The position numbers were made by a program, and so were the translations under genes. A stretch of 64,000 nt of DNA from Pseudoclavibacter caeni (GTDB lineage Bacteria > Actinomycetota > Actinomycetes > Actinomycetales > Microbacteriaceae). The notes under the pieces are model-generated. The model was not told where the DNA came from. It ran no database searches and was given only the letters and a program-made list of their open reading frames with translations. Shown in pieces: positions 25,181 to 37,347 of this stretch. The stretch is from contig NZ_WBKA01000001.1 in assembly GCF_008831125.1 (NCBI RefSeq), forward strand, positions 434,001 through 498,000, written 5' to 3'. How positions within the stretch are numbered: the stretch's first letter is position 1; every line of letters begins with the position of its first letter.

Positions 25181-26227
25181 ATGAGCACCGCATCGACCTC
25201 CGAGACCCAGCACGTCGCCTGGCGCACGGTCGGTCGTGTCGCCGAGCTCACCCTCGATCGGGAGCGCGCGATCAACGCGGTCACCCTCGACATGGTCACG
25301 ACGATCCACTCGCTGCTCGACGACTGGGCCGAGGACGACCGCGTCGAGTCGATCGTGCTGCGCGGCGCCGGCCTGCGGGGTTTCAGCGCCGGCGCCGACA
25401 TCCGCTGGCTCGCCCAGGCGTCCGCGTTCGCCCGCTACGACTTCTTCGACGCCGAGTACGCCCTCGATCTCGCGATCGCCCGGCATCCGAAGCCGATCGT
25501 CGCGTTCATGGACGGCATCACCATGGGCGCCGGCGTCGGTCTCACCGCTCACAGCGCGTTCCCCGTGGTCACCGAGCGCTCGCGGGTCGCGATGCCCGAG
25601 GTGCGCATCGGGCTGATGCCCGACGTCGGGGCGAACTTCCTGCTCGCCCGCGCCCCGGGGCGGCTCGGCCACCTGCTCGCGTACACCGCCGGCGAGATGA
25701 CCGGGCAGGACGCGATCGCGGTCGGGCTGGCCAGGCACTTCGTGCCGAGTGACTGGCTCGACCAGATCGTCGACGGTCTCGCCGGCGGGGTCGGCTCGGG
25801 AGAGGCGGGGCGTCGTGCCGTGCGGGCGGTCATCGCCGACGCGGAGGTGGAGCCGCCCCTTTCCCGGCTGGTCGAGCATCAGGCGATGATCGATCAGGAT
25901 CTGGCCGACCCCGACCCGCAGGCGGTCATCGACGCGCTGCGCGACCGCGGCATCGCCGAGGCCGACGAGCTGGCCGACACGATCGCGGGCATGTGCCCGT
26001 TCAGCCTCGCCGTCGAACGGCATGCGCTGGATCTCGCCGTCGGCCAGACGCTCGAGCAGGTGTTCGACACCGACCTGCGGGTCTGCTCGGCGCTCACCGC
26101 CCGGCCTGACTTCCGCGAGGGCGTGCGCGCCCAGGTGATCGACAAAGACCGCAGTCCCGTCTGGAACCCCGCGCGGCTGTCCGAGGTCGACCCGGACGAC
26201 GTGCGGCGGGTGTTCGGCGCGGCCTGA
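25181..26227 (+). CDS. 3-hydroxyisobutyryl-CoA hydrolase-like crotonase-family enzyme
   Basis: A 348-residue crotonase-fold protein. GFSAGADIRWL and GITMGAGVGLTAHS form the oxyanion-hole loops, and MPEVRIGLMPDVGANFLLAR carries the Glu and Asp seen in 3-hydroxyisobutyryl-CoA hydrolases (short marks MPEVRIGL and PDVGANF). The C-terminal 130 residues, longer than a simple enoyl-CoA hydratase, also fit that group. The expected reaction is a step of valine breakdown. TTTGAT seven bases before ATG 25181 may be the -10. No other valine degradation genes are in the window. Confidence 0.85.
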   Translation: MSTASTSETQHVAWRTVGRVAELTLDRERAINAVTLDMVTTIHSLLDDWAEDDRVESIVLRGAGLRGFSAGADIRWLAQASAFARYDFFDAEYALDLAIARHPKPIVAFMDGITMGAGVGLTAHSAFPVVTERSRVAMPEVRIGLMPDVGANFLLARAPGRLGHLLAYTAGEMTGQDAIAVGLARHFVPSDWLDQIVDGLAGGVGSGEAGRRAVRAVIADAEVEPPLSRLVEHQAMIDQDLADPDPQAVIDALRDRGIAEADELADTIAGMCPFSLAVERHALDLAVGQTLEQVFDTDLRVCSALTARPDFREGVRAQVIDKDRSPVWNPARLSEVDPDDVRRVFGAA

Positions 26228-26403
26228 TCGGTCGCATCCTGCGGCGCCGATCCTGCCCGCGGGACCGGGCGGCACACCCAGCGGCCCGCGCCGACGTGGC
26301 GAGCCGGGCGCACAGCGCCGCTCATCCCGTCCACGAGATCGGATGCCGCCCACCGCCGCGTGCCCGGTTGCCCCGTGGGGCCGGTGCTGCGACGATGGTC
26401 GGC

Positions 26404-29229
26404 ATGCCCAAACCTTCGTCATCTGCACCGATCGTGCGGGCGACCGAGGTGCGGGTGACGCATCCCGGCGCGCCGCACCCGGCCCCCGACGGCGCCACGC
26501 TCGACCTGCACCTCGGCGAGGTGACCCTGCTGCTCGGCCCCTCCGGCGCTGGCAAGTCAACGCTCGCGCTCACCCTCGACGGGCTCGTGCCGTTGCAGTC
26601 GGACGCCGAGCTGACCGGCGAGGTCGTCGTCGCCGGCCGCCGCACGGTCGACGCGACCGTCGCCGAGCTCGCCCGCACGGTCGCGATGGTGTTCCAGGAC
26701 GCGGACGCGCAGCTGGTCACCGCGACCGTGTTCGACGAGGTGTGCTTCGGCGTCGAGAACCTGTGCCTGTCGCGCGCCGAGGTGCTCGCCCGCGCCGAGC
26801 GGGCCCTGCGCCGGGTCGGGCTGTGGGGGCGGCGGCTCGATGACCCGGCCGACCTCTCCGGCGGAGGCCGCCAGCGGCTCGCGATCGCCGGCGCGCTCGC
26901 GCTCGGGTCGCCCGTCATCGTGCTCGACGAACCGACCGCCAACCTCGACCCGCGGGGGGTCGTCGACGTCTACCGGCTGATCGGCGAGCTGGCCCGGGAA
27001 CGCACGCACGCCATCCTGCTCGTCGAGCACGACCTGGACGACGCGATGGACGTCGTCGACCGGGTCGTCGTGCTCGACCGGCGCGGTCGGGTGCGACTCG
27101 ACGGGCCCGCCCGGTGCACGCTCGTCGATCATGCGGACGAGGTGGCCGCCCTCGGCGTGTGGCTGCCGGCGAGCCTGCGCGCGGGCCGGCTGCTCGGCCT
27201 GGACCCGCTGCCGCTGACCCCCGCCGAGCTGCGCCGGGCACTGACCGGGCTGCGGCCGGTGCCGGTCGGGGACGGCGGGGACGCCGGGGCACGAGAGGCC
27301 GGTGCGGAGGAGAACGTCGTGGCGGCCGGGCGTGGTGCGACAGACGGGGCGTGTGACACGGCCGGGAGCGAGGTCTCGACCCCGGCGGAGGGGCCGGACG
27401 TGACGGTGGTGGCCGCCTCCCGCCGACCGACCTCGCCGGCCCCCGCACGGTCCGATGCGGGCTTTGCCGCGCGCATCCGCCACCTGACCGTGCACGCGCC
27501 GGGCCGCGGCGGCCGCGTGCTGCTCGACGATGTGTCGCTCGACGTGCCGCGGGGCGCGTTCCTCGCGGTGGTCGGCCGCAACGGCGCGGGCAAGAGCACT
27601 CTGCTGCACCGGCTGGCCGGCGTCGTGGCCCCGCCGCCGGGCGTGGTCGCCGTGCGGGACGTAGCGGGCGCCTGGGTCGACCCCGCGCGGGTGAGCTCGC
27701 GCCGGCTGGCCGCCGCGGTCGGGTTCGTCTTCCAGAACCCGGAGCACCAGTTCATCACCGAGTCCGTCGCCGAGGAGATCGCCCACGGCCTGCGCCTGCA
27801 GGGGCGCCCCGACGAGGAGATCGCCGCACGGGTCGACGCGCTGCTCGACCGGCTGGACCTCGCCGAGCTGCGCGACACACATCCCTACCTGCTCAGCGGT
27901 GGGCAGAAGCGGCGGCTCTCCGTGGGCACCGCGCTCGTGACCGGCGCGCCGCTGCTGTGCCTGGACGAGCCCACCTACGGGCAGGATCAGGCCCGCGCCC
28001 AGGAGCTCGTCGCGCTGCTCGAACGACTCGTCGCCGAGGGCACCACGGTCGTCATCGTCACCCATGACATGCAGCTCGTCGCCGAGAGCGCCACCCACGT
28101 CGCCGTCGTCGACGACGGGCGGGTCGTCGCGTGCGGGCCGGCGGCGGATGTGCTGGCCGGCCCCGCCCCGCGCGCCGCGGGCCTGCTGCCGCCCCCGTTC
28201 GCCCGCGCGGTCGAGGAGCTGCCGGGCTGGGCCGGCGTGGCCCGGCTCGGCCAGCTGCGCGGCATGCGGCTCGAGCGGGTGCCCGAGGGCGGCAGTGCGG
28301 AGGTCTCGGGGCGGGGGTCTGCGGCGGCCGACCCCTCGGAGACCGCCCACGGTCCCGACCCCTCCCGCCGTTCTGAGCACGGCCGACGTGCCACGCCGCG
28401 GCCGAGCCGGGTGAGTGTGTTCGACCCGCTCGTGCCCGCATCCCGACGCCCGCGCCGGGCGCCGCTGGCCCGGCTCAACCCGGTGGCGAAGCTGCTCGCG
28501 GTGCTGCCATTGCTCGTCGTGGTGATCGCGCTGCCCTCGATGGGCGCCGTGGCCGGGGTGGGTGCCCTCGCGCTCGCGGTGGTCGTGGCGGGCTCCGGGG
28601 CGGGGTGGCGTCGGCTCTCGGCGATCGTGGCGGGCATCCTCGTCGGCACGCTCGTGTTCAGCGTGAGCGTGGGGGTGTGGGTCGACCCGGGGCGGGTCAC
28701 CGATCATCGGCCATTGTTCACGATCGACGGATGGACGTTCACCGTGGGCGCCTGGCTCAGCGGGCTCGGGGTCACGCTGCGGGTCGCGGCCCTCGCCGCG
28801 CTGGGGCTCGTCCCCGGGCTCACCGCGACGGGGCCGGACACCATCCGGGCCCTCGTCGCCCGCGCACACGTGCCCTACCGACTCGGGTACACCACGCTCG
28901 CCGCCTACCGGTTCGTGCCGCGGTTCGGGCATGAGCTCGAGCAGATCCGCCGCGCCCACCGTGTGCGCGGGGTCTCCGCCGGTCGCGGCCCGCTCGCCGC
29001 CCTGCGCCGCGGCCTGGGGTACGCGCTGCCGCTGCTCGCCGGGGGCCTCCGGCACGCCGAGCGGGTGGCGCTGTCGATGGACGCCCGCGCGTTCGGGGCC
29101 GCGCCCACCCGCACCGAGCGCTACGACATCCCGTGGCGGGCGCGGGACGGCTGGTTCGTCGCCCTGTTCTGGCTCGCCGCCGCAGCGGCCGCGATCTGGG
29201 GCGGGATGCTGTGGCCGGCCGCGGCGTGA
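26404..29229 (+). CDS. ECF transporter energy-coupling module, EcfA-EcfA'-EcfT fusion
   Basis: A single 941-residue chain holding the whole energizing part of an energy-coupling factor transporter. First ABC ATPase about residues 10-240 with Walker A GPSGAGKST, signature LSGGGRQRL and Walker B VIVLDEPTA. A Gly/Glu-rich linker of about 100 residues. Second ATPase about 355-590 with GRNGAGKST, LSGGQKRRLS and LLCLDEPT. A second linker. Then an EcfT membrane domain from about 680 with four to six helices and the Ala-Arg coupling motifs (FGHELEQIRRAHRVRG). Double ATPases are known in YkoD-type proteins; joining EcfT as well is unusual. No substrate-binding S component lies next to it, so it may serve several S proteins encoded elsewhere. 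ATG 26404 is seven bases after GACGAT. Confidence 0.92.
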   Translation: MPKPSSSAPIVRATEVRVTHPGAPHPAPDGATLDLHLGEVTLLLGPSGAGKSTLALTLDGLVPLQSDAELTGEVVVAGRRTVDATVAELARTVAMVFQDADAQLVTATVFDEVCFGVENLCLSRAEVLARAERALRRVGLWGRRLDDPADLSGGGRQRLAIAGALALGSPVIVLDEPTANLDPRGVVDVYRLIGELARERTHAILLVEHDLDDAMDVVDRVVVLDRRGRVRLDGPARCTLVDHADEVAALGVWLPASLRAGRLLGLDPLPLTPAELRRALTGLRPVPVGDGGDAGAREAGAEENVVAAGRGATDGACDTAGSEVSTPAEGPDVTVVAASRRPTSPAPARSDAGFAARIRHLTVHAPGRGGRVLLDDVSLDVPRGAFLAVVGRNGAGKSTLLHRLAGVVAPPPGVVAVRDVAGAWVDPARVSSRRLAAAVGFVFQNPEHQFITESVAEEIAHGLRLQGRPDEEIAARVDALLDRLDLAELRDTHPYLLSGGQKRRLSVGTALVTGAPLLCLDEPTYGQDQARAQELVALLERLVAEGTTVVIVTHDMQLVAESATHVAVVDDGRVVACGPAADVLAGPAPRAAGLLPPPFARAVEELPGWAGVARLGQLRGMRLERVPEGGSAEVSGRGSAAADPSETAHGPDPSRRSEHGRRATPRPSRVSVFDPLVPASRRPRRAPLARLNPVAKLLAVLPLLVVVIALPSMGAVAGVGALALAVVVAGSGAGWRRLSAIVAGILVGTLVFSVSVGVWVDPGRVTDHRPLFTIDGWTFTVGAWLSGLGVTLRVAALAALGLVPGLTATGPDTIRALVARAHVPYRLGYTTLAAYRFVPRFGHELEQIRRAHRVRGVSAGRGPLAALRRGLGYALPLLAGGLRHAERVALSMDARAFGAAPTRTERYDIPWRARDGWFVALFWLAAAAAAIWGGMLWPAAA

Positions 29230-29247
29230 GCGGCCGCGCCCGCCGGC

Positions 29248-29253
29248 TAGACT
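29248..29253 (+). promoter_or_regulatory. -10 box of dcd
   Basis: TAGACT, six bases before ATG 29260; leaderless pattern. Confidence 0.6.
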
Positions 29254-29259
29254 GGCCGC

Positions 29260-29865
29260 ATGCTGCTCTCCGACCGTGACATCCGGCGTGAGCTCGCCGC
29301 CGGGCGCATCCGCATCGACCCGAGCGAGGACATGCTCGTGCAGCCGGCGAGCGTTGACATCCGGCTCGACCGGTACTTCCGCCTGTTCGACAACCACAAG
29401 TACCCGGTGATCGACCCGGCTGAGGAACAGGCCGAGCTGACCCGGCTCATCGCGGTCGATCCGGACGAGCCGTTCGTGCTGCATCCCGGCGAGTTCGTGC
29501 TCGGCGCGACGTTCGAGCGGGTCACGCTGCCGGACGACATCGCCGCCCGACTCGAGGGCAAGAGCTCGCTCGGCCGGCTCGGCCTGCTTACCCACTCCAC
29601 CGCCGGATTCGTCGACCCAGGATTCACCGGGCATGTGACCCTGGAGCTGTCGAACATGGCCACGCTGCCGATCAAACTGTGGCCGGGCATGCGCGTCGGC
29701 CAGCTGTGCTTCTTCCAGCTCTCCAGCGAGGTCGAGCACCCCTACGGCTCGAAGGCGTACGGGTCGCACTACCAGGGCCAGCGGGGGCCGACCGCGTCGC
29801 GGTCATGGATGAACTTCTCACGCATCGACGTGAGCGTCAGCGACGAGGGCGCGATCGGCGGCTGA
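29260..29865 (+). CDS. dcd: dCTP deaminase
   Basis: A 201-residue trimeric dUTPase-fold enzyme that deaminates dCTP. Marks are [21 protein letters not shown] (nucleotide binding and catalytic region), [13 protein letters not shown] with the catalytic Glu just after (LELSN), and [11 protein letters not shown] closing the site. It is very close to mycobacterial-type Dcd, which is bifunctional and makes dUMP directly; whether this one is cannot be decided by eye. A leaderless start is predicted. Confidence 0.96.
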   Translation: MLLSDRDIRRELAAGRIRIDPSEDMLVQPASVDIRLDRYFRLFDNHKYPVIDPAEEQAELTRLIAVDPDEPFVLHPGEFVLGATFERVTLPDDIAARLEGKSSLGRLGLLTHSTAGFVDPGFTGHVTLELSNMATLPIKLWPGMRVGQLCFFQLSSEVEHPYGSKAYGSHYQGQRGPTASRSWMNFSRIDVSVSDEGAIGG

Positions 29866-29896
29866 CCGGGCCGCCGCGGCGTGCGACAATGAGTGC

Positions 29897-30163
29897 ATGC
29901 CTGAGAACTACGCCAGCGAAGAGGCCATCGAGGCCGCCCTGCAGAAGTACAAGCAGGTGCTCTGGACCGCCATCGACGCCGGACAGACCGTCGACGAGGC
30001 CATCGAGGCGGGCCTCGAGGCGATGGAGGACAACGACACCTTCCAGAACCTCCTCGCCGACGACCCGGACGACCTGATCCGCTCCATCGACGCCGAGCTC
30101 ACGCACGACGCCGAGAGCGACGAGGGCGACGAGGCCGACGCCACGCTCGACGACATGGCCTGA
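29897..30163 (+). CDS. Small acidic protein of unknown function
   Basis: An 88-residue protein, very rich in Asp and Glu, predicted to be mostly helical in the first 60 residues (AIEAALQKYKQVLWTAIDAG) with an acidic, disordered tail. No family recognised. ATG 29897 lies six bases after GACAAT. It sits 31 bases after dcd and ends a few bases from the convergent MFS gene. Codon use matches its neighbours, and the frame looks genuine. Confidence 0.75.
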   Translation: MPENYASEEAIEAALQKYKQVLWTAIDAGQTVDEAIEAGLEAMEDNDTFQNLLADDPDDLIRSIDAELTHDAESDEGDEADATLDDMA

Positions 30164-30168
30164 GCCCG

Positions 30169-31521
30169 TCAGCGGGGCAGCGGCATCCGTCGCGGGCGCA
30201 GGTCGAGGCCGAATGACACGGCCATGATCGCCATCCCCGCGAGGGTCAGCCACACGCCCAGGTGCAGTGTCGCCAGGTACCCGGCGCCGGATGCGACCAC
30301 GAGCCCGCCGAGGAACGCGCCCAGTGAGTTGGCCAGGTTGAACGCCGCGTGATGGCTCGCCGCGGCGATCGTCTCGCTGCCCGGCGCCACCTGCATCAGC
30401 CGGGCCTGCGCGGCGGGCCCCAGCATCGACGAGCCCACGCCCATCAGCAGCACGAACGCGAACAGCATCACCGTCGCGCCGGCCCAGCGCACGCCGAGGA
30501 CGAGCGGGCCGATGATCATCAGCACGAGCATGAGCGCGAACGACGCGAGGATCGTGCCGAACAGCGAGCGGTCACCGAAGCGTCCGCCCAGCGCGTTGCC
30601 GATCGTCATGCCGATGCCGGTGACGACCAGCACGAGTGGCACCAGTGCCTCGGGGGCGCCCACGACGTCCGTCGCGATCGGCGAGATGTAGCTGTAGAAC
30701 GCGAACCAGCCGCCGAAGCCGATCGCGCCCATGGCGATCGTCAGCCACACCTGCGGGCGGCGGAAGGCGCGGAACTCGGTGGCGATGCTGGCGTCGGGGT
30801 CGCCGGCCTCGCCGGGCACGAACAGCGCCACGGCGACGAGAGTGAGGGCGAAGATCGCGGCGACGACGAGGTAGGCAGACCGCCAGCTGGTCAGCTGGCC
30901 GATCCAGGTGCCGAAGGGCACGCCGATGACGTTCGCGACGGTGAGCCCGCCGAGCACGAACGCGCCGCCGCGGGACTGCGCGCCCACACCGATGAGTCGG
31001 GCGGCGACGATGGACGCGACCCCGAAGTACACGCCGTGCGGCAGGCCGGCGAGGAACCGCATCATCATCACCCCGCCGAACACGGGCGCGAGCGCCACCC
31101 CGAGGTTCGCCACGGCGAGCCACACGAGCACCGTGAGCAGCAGCCGCCGCTTCGCCCAGCGGGCGGTGAACGCGGTGACGAGCGGGGCGCCGACCACGAC
31201 GCCGGCGGCGTACGCCGAGATGAGGTGGCCGGCCTGCGCGTTGGCGGCCTCGGGGTCGGTCGCGGCGAGGTCGGGCAGCAGCCCCTGCGCGAGCTGCGGC
31301 AGGATGCCCATCGTCACGAACTCCGTCATGCCGATGCCGAAGCCGCCGAGCGCGAGCGACAGCAGGGCGATGCGGCGGTGGGCGGTCGAGGTGGCCGGTC
31401 GCCGCGGGGTCGCGGATGCCGGCGCGGGCTGGGACGCGGTCGTCGGCGAGTCCGGGACGGCGGACGGGGTCGCGGGCTCCGCGGGGGCGTCTTCATCGGG
31501 GGAGGGGGTGTGAAGGTGCAC
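30169..31521 (-). CDS. MFS transporter, AraJ/drug exporter type
   Basis: A 450-residue major facilitator with a 48-residue Pro/Ala/Ser-rich cytoplasmic N-terminus and 12 hydrophobic segments. Helix 1 contains GGFGIGMTEFVTMGILP, typical of DHA1-group exporters such as AraJ and chloramphenicol-resistance-like pumps, and helix 5 PFGTWIGQLTSWR. The start is GTG 31521, six bases after TAGACT on the minus strand. Substrate unknown; drug or sugar efflux are both seen in this group. Inverted copies of GGATTCAG upstream may be an operator. Confidence 0.88.
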   Translation of the reverse strand: MHLHTPSPDEDAPAEPATPSAVPDSPTTASQPAPASATPRRPATSTAHRRIALLSLALGGFGIGMTEFVTMGILPQLAQGLLPDLAATDPEAANAQAGHLISAYAAGVVVGAPLVTAFTARWAKRRLLLTVLVWLAVANLGVALAPVFGGVMMMRFLAGLPHGVYFGVASIVAARLIGVGAQSRGGAFVLGGLTVANVIGVPFGTWIGQLTSWRSAYLVVAAIFALTLVAVALFVPGEAGDPDASIATEFRAFRRPQVWLTIAMGAIGFGGWFAFYSYISPIATDVVGAPEALVPLVLVVTGIGMTIGNALGGRFGDRSLFGTILASFALMLVLMIIGPLVLGVRWAGATVMLFAFVLLMGVGSSMLGPAAQARLMQVAPGSETIAAASHHAAFNLANSLGAFLGGLVVASGAGYLATLHLGVWLTLAGMAIMAVSFGLDLRPRRMPLPR

Positions 31522-31527
31522 GCGGAA

Positions 31528-31533
31528 AGTCTA
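31528..31533 (-). promoter_or_regulatory. -10 box of the MFS gene
   Basis: TAGACT on the minus strand, six bases before GTG 31521; leaderless pattern. Confidence 0.6.
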
Positions 31534-31636
31534 GGCAGCGGCGCGCGCGGACACGCCGGGCGGGTCGGCGCCGGTGCCGGGCGGTGGTGCGGGCCCCTGG
31601 TGGCGGTGTGGGTCCCCGGCGGTGGGGCTGCGTTCG

Positions 31637-31710
31637 CGGATTCAGCGTTGTGACGGGGATTCAGTGGTCTGGGTCGGTCTGGTGCTGAGCAGGTGGATCT
31701 GCTGAATCCG
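31637..31710. repeat. CGGATTCAGC inverted pair with a third half-copy
   Basis: CGGATTCAGC at 31637-31646, GGATTCAG at 31657-31664 in the same direction, and GCTGAATCCG at 31701-31710, the exact reverse complement of the first. The set lies about 100-190 bp upstream of the MFS start and might bind a regulator. Confidence 0.5.
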
Positions 31711-31822
31711 TGACGCGGGCGGTGTGGTGGGACGCGTCCCGGTGCTTGTCCGGGCGGCGGGTGACCGTGGGGTCCGTGTCGCCTCGTCTCATGCCACGGG
31801 ACAGTCTCAGAGCGTCTGGAAC

Positions 31823-31865
31823 GCAGAAGAGGAGAACCCGGCATCGCCGGGTTCTCCTCTTCTGC
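31823..31865 (-). terminator. 20-bp perfect stem-loop after mqo
   Basis: Arms 31823-31842 and 31846-31865 are exact reverse complements around a 3-base loop. It lies 67 bp beyond the mqo stop in the direction of mqo transcription. No T-run follows on either strand. Confidence 0.8.
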
Positions 31866-31931
31866 TGGTCCCGGTCACCCGCCGTCAGTGCGAGCCTCTC
31901 CCGAGGTGCGCCTCACGCCGGGCCGAGCGCC

Positions 31932-33416
31932 TCACTTCGCGAGGCCGAGCGCCTCCGAAGTGGCCTCGAAAGTCTTCTTGGCGAGCGCCGGGTCGTCGGC
32001 GAGCTTCGTGCCGAAGGTGGGCACGAGGGTCTTGACGGCCTTGGCCCACTTGCCCTCGAACTGCTCGGGGAAGGCGCGGTCGAGCAGGTTGAGCATGATC
32101 GGCACGGCGGTCGAGGCGCCCGGGGAGGCGCCGAGCAGGCCGGCGATCGAGCCGTCGGAGGAGGCGACGACCTCGGTGCCGAACTGCAGCGTGCCGCCCT
32201 TGCCCTTCTTCTTGATGACCTGCACACGCTGGCCGGCGACGATGAGCTCCCACTCCTCGGGCCTCGCCTCGGGGTAGTACTCGCGCAGCGCCGCGATGCG
32301 CTTCTTGTGGTCGAGGGTGAGCTGGCTGACCAGGTACTTCTCGAGGTCGAAGTTCGTCACGCCGACGTTGAGCAGCGGCAGCAGGTTGCCCGGGCGGATC
32401 GACGTGAACAGGTCGGTCCACCGGCCGTTCTTGAGGAACTTCGGCGACCAGCCCGCGTACGGGCCGAACATGAGGTGCTGCTCGCCGCCCACGTAGCGGG
32501 TGTCGAGGTGCGGCACCGACATCGGCGGGGCGCCGACGGCGGCCTTGCCGTAGACCTTCGCCTGGTGCTTCTTGGCGACGCCGGTGCGCTTGGCGCGCAG
32601 GAACTGCCCGCTGATCGGGAAGCCGCCGAAGCCGGCGATCTCGGGGATGCCGCTCTTCTGCAGCAGGTGCAGGGCGCCGCCGCCGGCGCCGATGAACACG
32701 AACGGGGCGGTGTACGCCTCGGTGCTGCCGTTGCCGCGGTCGCGGACGGTGACCGTCCAGCGTCCGTCGTCGCCGCGCTTCACGTCGCGCACCTCGGCGT
32801 TGTAGGTGATCTCGGTGCCGCGCTCGGAGGCGAACTTCAGCAGCGCCTTGGTCAGAGCGCCGAAGTCGACGTCGGTGCCCGCGTTATTGTGCGTGGCGGC
32901 GATCGTCTGGCTCTCGTCGCGGCCGTCGATGAGCAGCGGCGCCCACTCGCGGATGGTGTCGCGGTCGGTGCTGAACTCCATGCCCTGGAACAAGGGGTTG
33001 TCCTTCAGCGCCTCGTAGCGGGCCTTCAGGAACGCGCTGTTGGGATCGCCGGTGACGAAGCTCATGTGCGGCACGGTGTGGATGAACGCGGTGGGGTCGA
33101 GGTGCCCCTCGGTCGCCAGGTGCGCCCAGAACTGCCGGGAGAGCTGGAACTGCTCGTTGACGTTGAGTGCCTTGGTGATGTTGACCGTGCCGTCGGGGCC
33201 CTGCGGGGTGTAGTTCAGCTCGCAGAGGGCGGAGTGGCCGGTGCCGGCGTTGTGCCAGGGGTCGGAGCTCTCGCGACCGGCGCCGGGGAGGCGCTCGAAC
33301 ACCTCGATCGTCCAGTCCGGCTCGAGGATCTTCAGGAACGTCGCGAGCGTCGCGCTCATGATGCCCGCGCCGACGAGGATCACGTCGCGGTCATTGCGGG
33401 AAAGTGGTGTAGTCAC
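31932..33416 (-). CDS. mqo: Malate:quinone oxidoreductase
   Basis: FAD-dependent, peripheral membrane enzyme that oxidises malate to oxaloacetate and feeds electrons to the quinone pool. Length 494 residues, normal. N-terminal FAD loop [19 protein letters not shown] (motif GAGIMS), then [15 protein letters not shown] and [10 protein letters not shown], all characteristic of Mqo. GTG 33416 is chosen: GGAGA lies eight bases before and it puts the FAD loop about ten residues from the start. A TATGAT box lies 78 bases upstream. The gene stands alone. Confidence 0.96.
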   Translation of the reverse strand: MTTPLSRNDRDVILVGAGIMSATLATFLKILEPDWTIEVFERLPGAGRESSDPWHNAGTGHSALCELNYTPQGPDGTVNITKALNVNEQFQLSRQFWAHLATEGHLDPTAFIHTVPHMSFVTGDPNSAFLKARYEALKDNPLFQGMEFSTDRDTIREWAPLLIDGRDESQTIAATHNNAGTDVDFGALTKALLKFASERGTEITYNAEVRDVKRGDDGRWTVTVRDRGNGSTEAYTAPFVFIGAGGGALHLLQKSGIPEIAGFGGFPISGQFLRAKRTGVAKKHQAKVYGKAAVGAPPMSVPHLDTRYVGGEQHLMFGPYAGWSPKFLKNGRWTDLFTSIRPGNLLPLLNVGVTNFDLEKYLVSQLTLDHKKRIAALREYYPEARPEEWELIVAGQRVQVIKKKGKGGTLQFGTEVVASSDGSIAGLLGASPGASTAVPIMLNLLDRAFPEQFEGKWAKAVKTLVPTFGTKLADDPALAKKTFEATSEALGLAK

Positions 33417-33493
33417 TGACGGGTCTCCAGTCTCACTTCGGCCTTGGCCGGCGTCCCTGCCGGCGCGCATCGGCTGTACCGCTGCTCCGACTC

Positions 33494-33499
33494 ATCATA
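33494..33499 (-). promoter_or_regulatory. -10 box of mqo
   Basis: TATGAT on the minus strand about 78 bases before the GTG start, giving a normal leader with a ribosome-binding site. No clear -35. Confidence 0.5.
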
Positions 33500-33524
33500 G
33501 TCCGCCCCGCCGACGTCATCTGAC

Positions 33525-33559
33525 GCCCGAGCGCGCCCCGGACGCGGGCGCGCTCGGGC
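33525..33559 (-). terminator. 14-bp stem-loop after asd
   Basis: Arms 33525-33538 and 33546-33559 (starting GCCCGAGCG and ending CGCTCGGGC) pair perfectly around seven bases. It lies 118 bp past the asd stop and just upstream of the mqo -10, so it probably separates the two units. Confidence 0.65.
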
Positions 33560-33676
33560 GCTGGAAGCGGACGGGTCATCCTCTCGCTCGCGGGTGCGGG
33601 TGGCTCGATCGCGTGTCGTCGGTCGGGCAGGGGCATCCCAGCTTCCCGTGGGCGCCGCGAGCGCCGGCCGCGGGCC

Positions 33677-36397
<2,721 letters not shown>

Positions 36398-36593
36398 TCA
36401 GTCGCACCGGTCGCCCCGTGGCGTTCGCGTCCTCGCGCGGCACGCCCGGGCGCGGGCCGTGCCTTTCAGTCTAGCGGGCCGGGTGGCGGGTGGACGCCGG
36501 TGGGCGCGTCCGGCCGGTGCATCCGGGATGCGCGGAGCAGACGGCTCGGCGTGAGGGGAGGACGTCTCGGAAGGGGCGGTGGCGCGTGGCGGG

Positions 36594-37187
36594 TCAGATG
36601 GCGCGGCGGCCCTCGAAGGCCCGGCCGAGGGTGACCTCGTCGGCGTATTCGAGGTCGCCGCCGACGGGCAGGCCGGAGGCGAGGCGGGTGACCTTCACGT
36701 CGAGGTAGCCGAGCTGGCGGGCGAGGTAGGTGGCCGTCGCCTCTCCCTCGAGGTTGGGGTCGGTGGCGATGATGATCTCCTTGACGGTGCCGTCGGCGAG
36801 GCGGGGCATGAGACTCGTGATGCGCAGCTGCTCGGGGCCGATGCCGTCGATGGGGCTGATCGCGCCGCCAAGCACGTGGTAGAGGCCGTGGTACTCGTGG
36901 GTGCGCTCGATGGCGGCGACGTCCTTGGGCTCCTCGACGACGCAGATGACCGACCGGTCGCGGCGGGGGTCGGTGCACACGCTGCACTGCTCCTGCTCGG
37001 TGAGGTTGCCGCACACACTGCAGAAGTGGACGTGCTCGCGCACGGCGGCGAGGATGGTCGCCAGGCGGGATGGGTCGTAGTGCTCGTCCTGCACGATGAA
37101 GAACGCGATGCGCTGGGCGGACTTCGGCCCGATGCCGGGCAGCCGGCCGAGCTCGTCGATGAGATCCTGGATCAGCCCCTCGTACAT
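36594..37187 (-). CDS. recR: Recombination mediator protein RecR
   Basis: A 197-residue RecR, which acts with RecF and RecO to load RecA at gaps. It has the N-terminal helix-hairpin-helix [12 protein letters not shown], a four-Cys zinc site (CSVCGN and CSVC), and the Toprim domain from about residue 80 ([18 protein letters not shown]). It is 160 bp downstream of dnaX, the common arrangement. Confidence 0.97.
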   Translation of the reverse strand: MYEGLIQDLIDELGRLPGIGPKSAQRIAFFIVQDEHYDPSRLATILAAVREHVHFCSVCGNLTEQEQCSVCTDPRRDRSVICVVEEPKDVAAIERTHEYHGLYHVLGGAISPIDGIGPEQLRITSLMPRLADGTVKEIIIATDPNLEGEATATYLARQLGYLDVKVTRLASGLPVGGDLEYADEVTLGRAFEGRRAI

Positions 37188-37347
37188 GTGCTCCTCGTCG
37201 TTCTCGTCGCTATCGTGGTGCCTGTCTGCCGCAGGGCGGCCGGTCGGCCCGTGCGTGCCGGCCTGCCGGTGGGTGCTGGCCGGGCGGGTGCCTGCCGGCG
37301 GATGCGGGGCCGGCCATGCGCCGGTCGACGCCGCCGGCCAGCGCCGC

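Noticed and set aside
26557-29769. 1070-codon minus-strand frame opposite the ECF fusion and dcd
   Set aside because: It spans two clearly real plus-strand genes and has only low-complexity Arg/Gly/His/Glu sequence.
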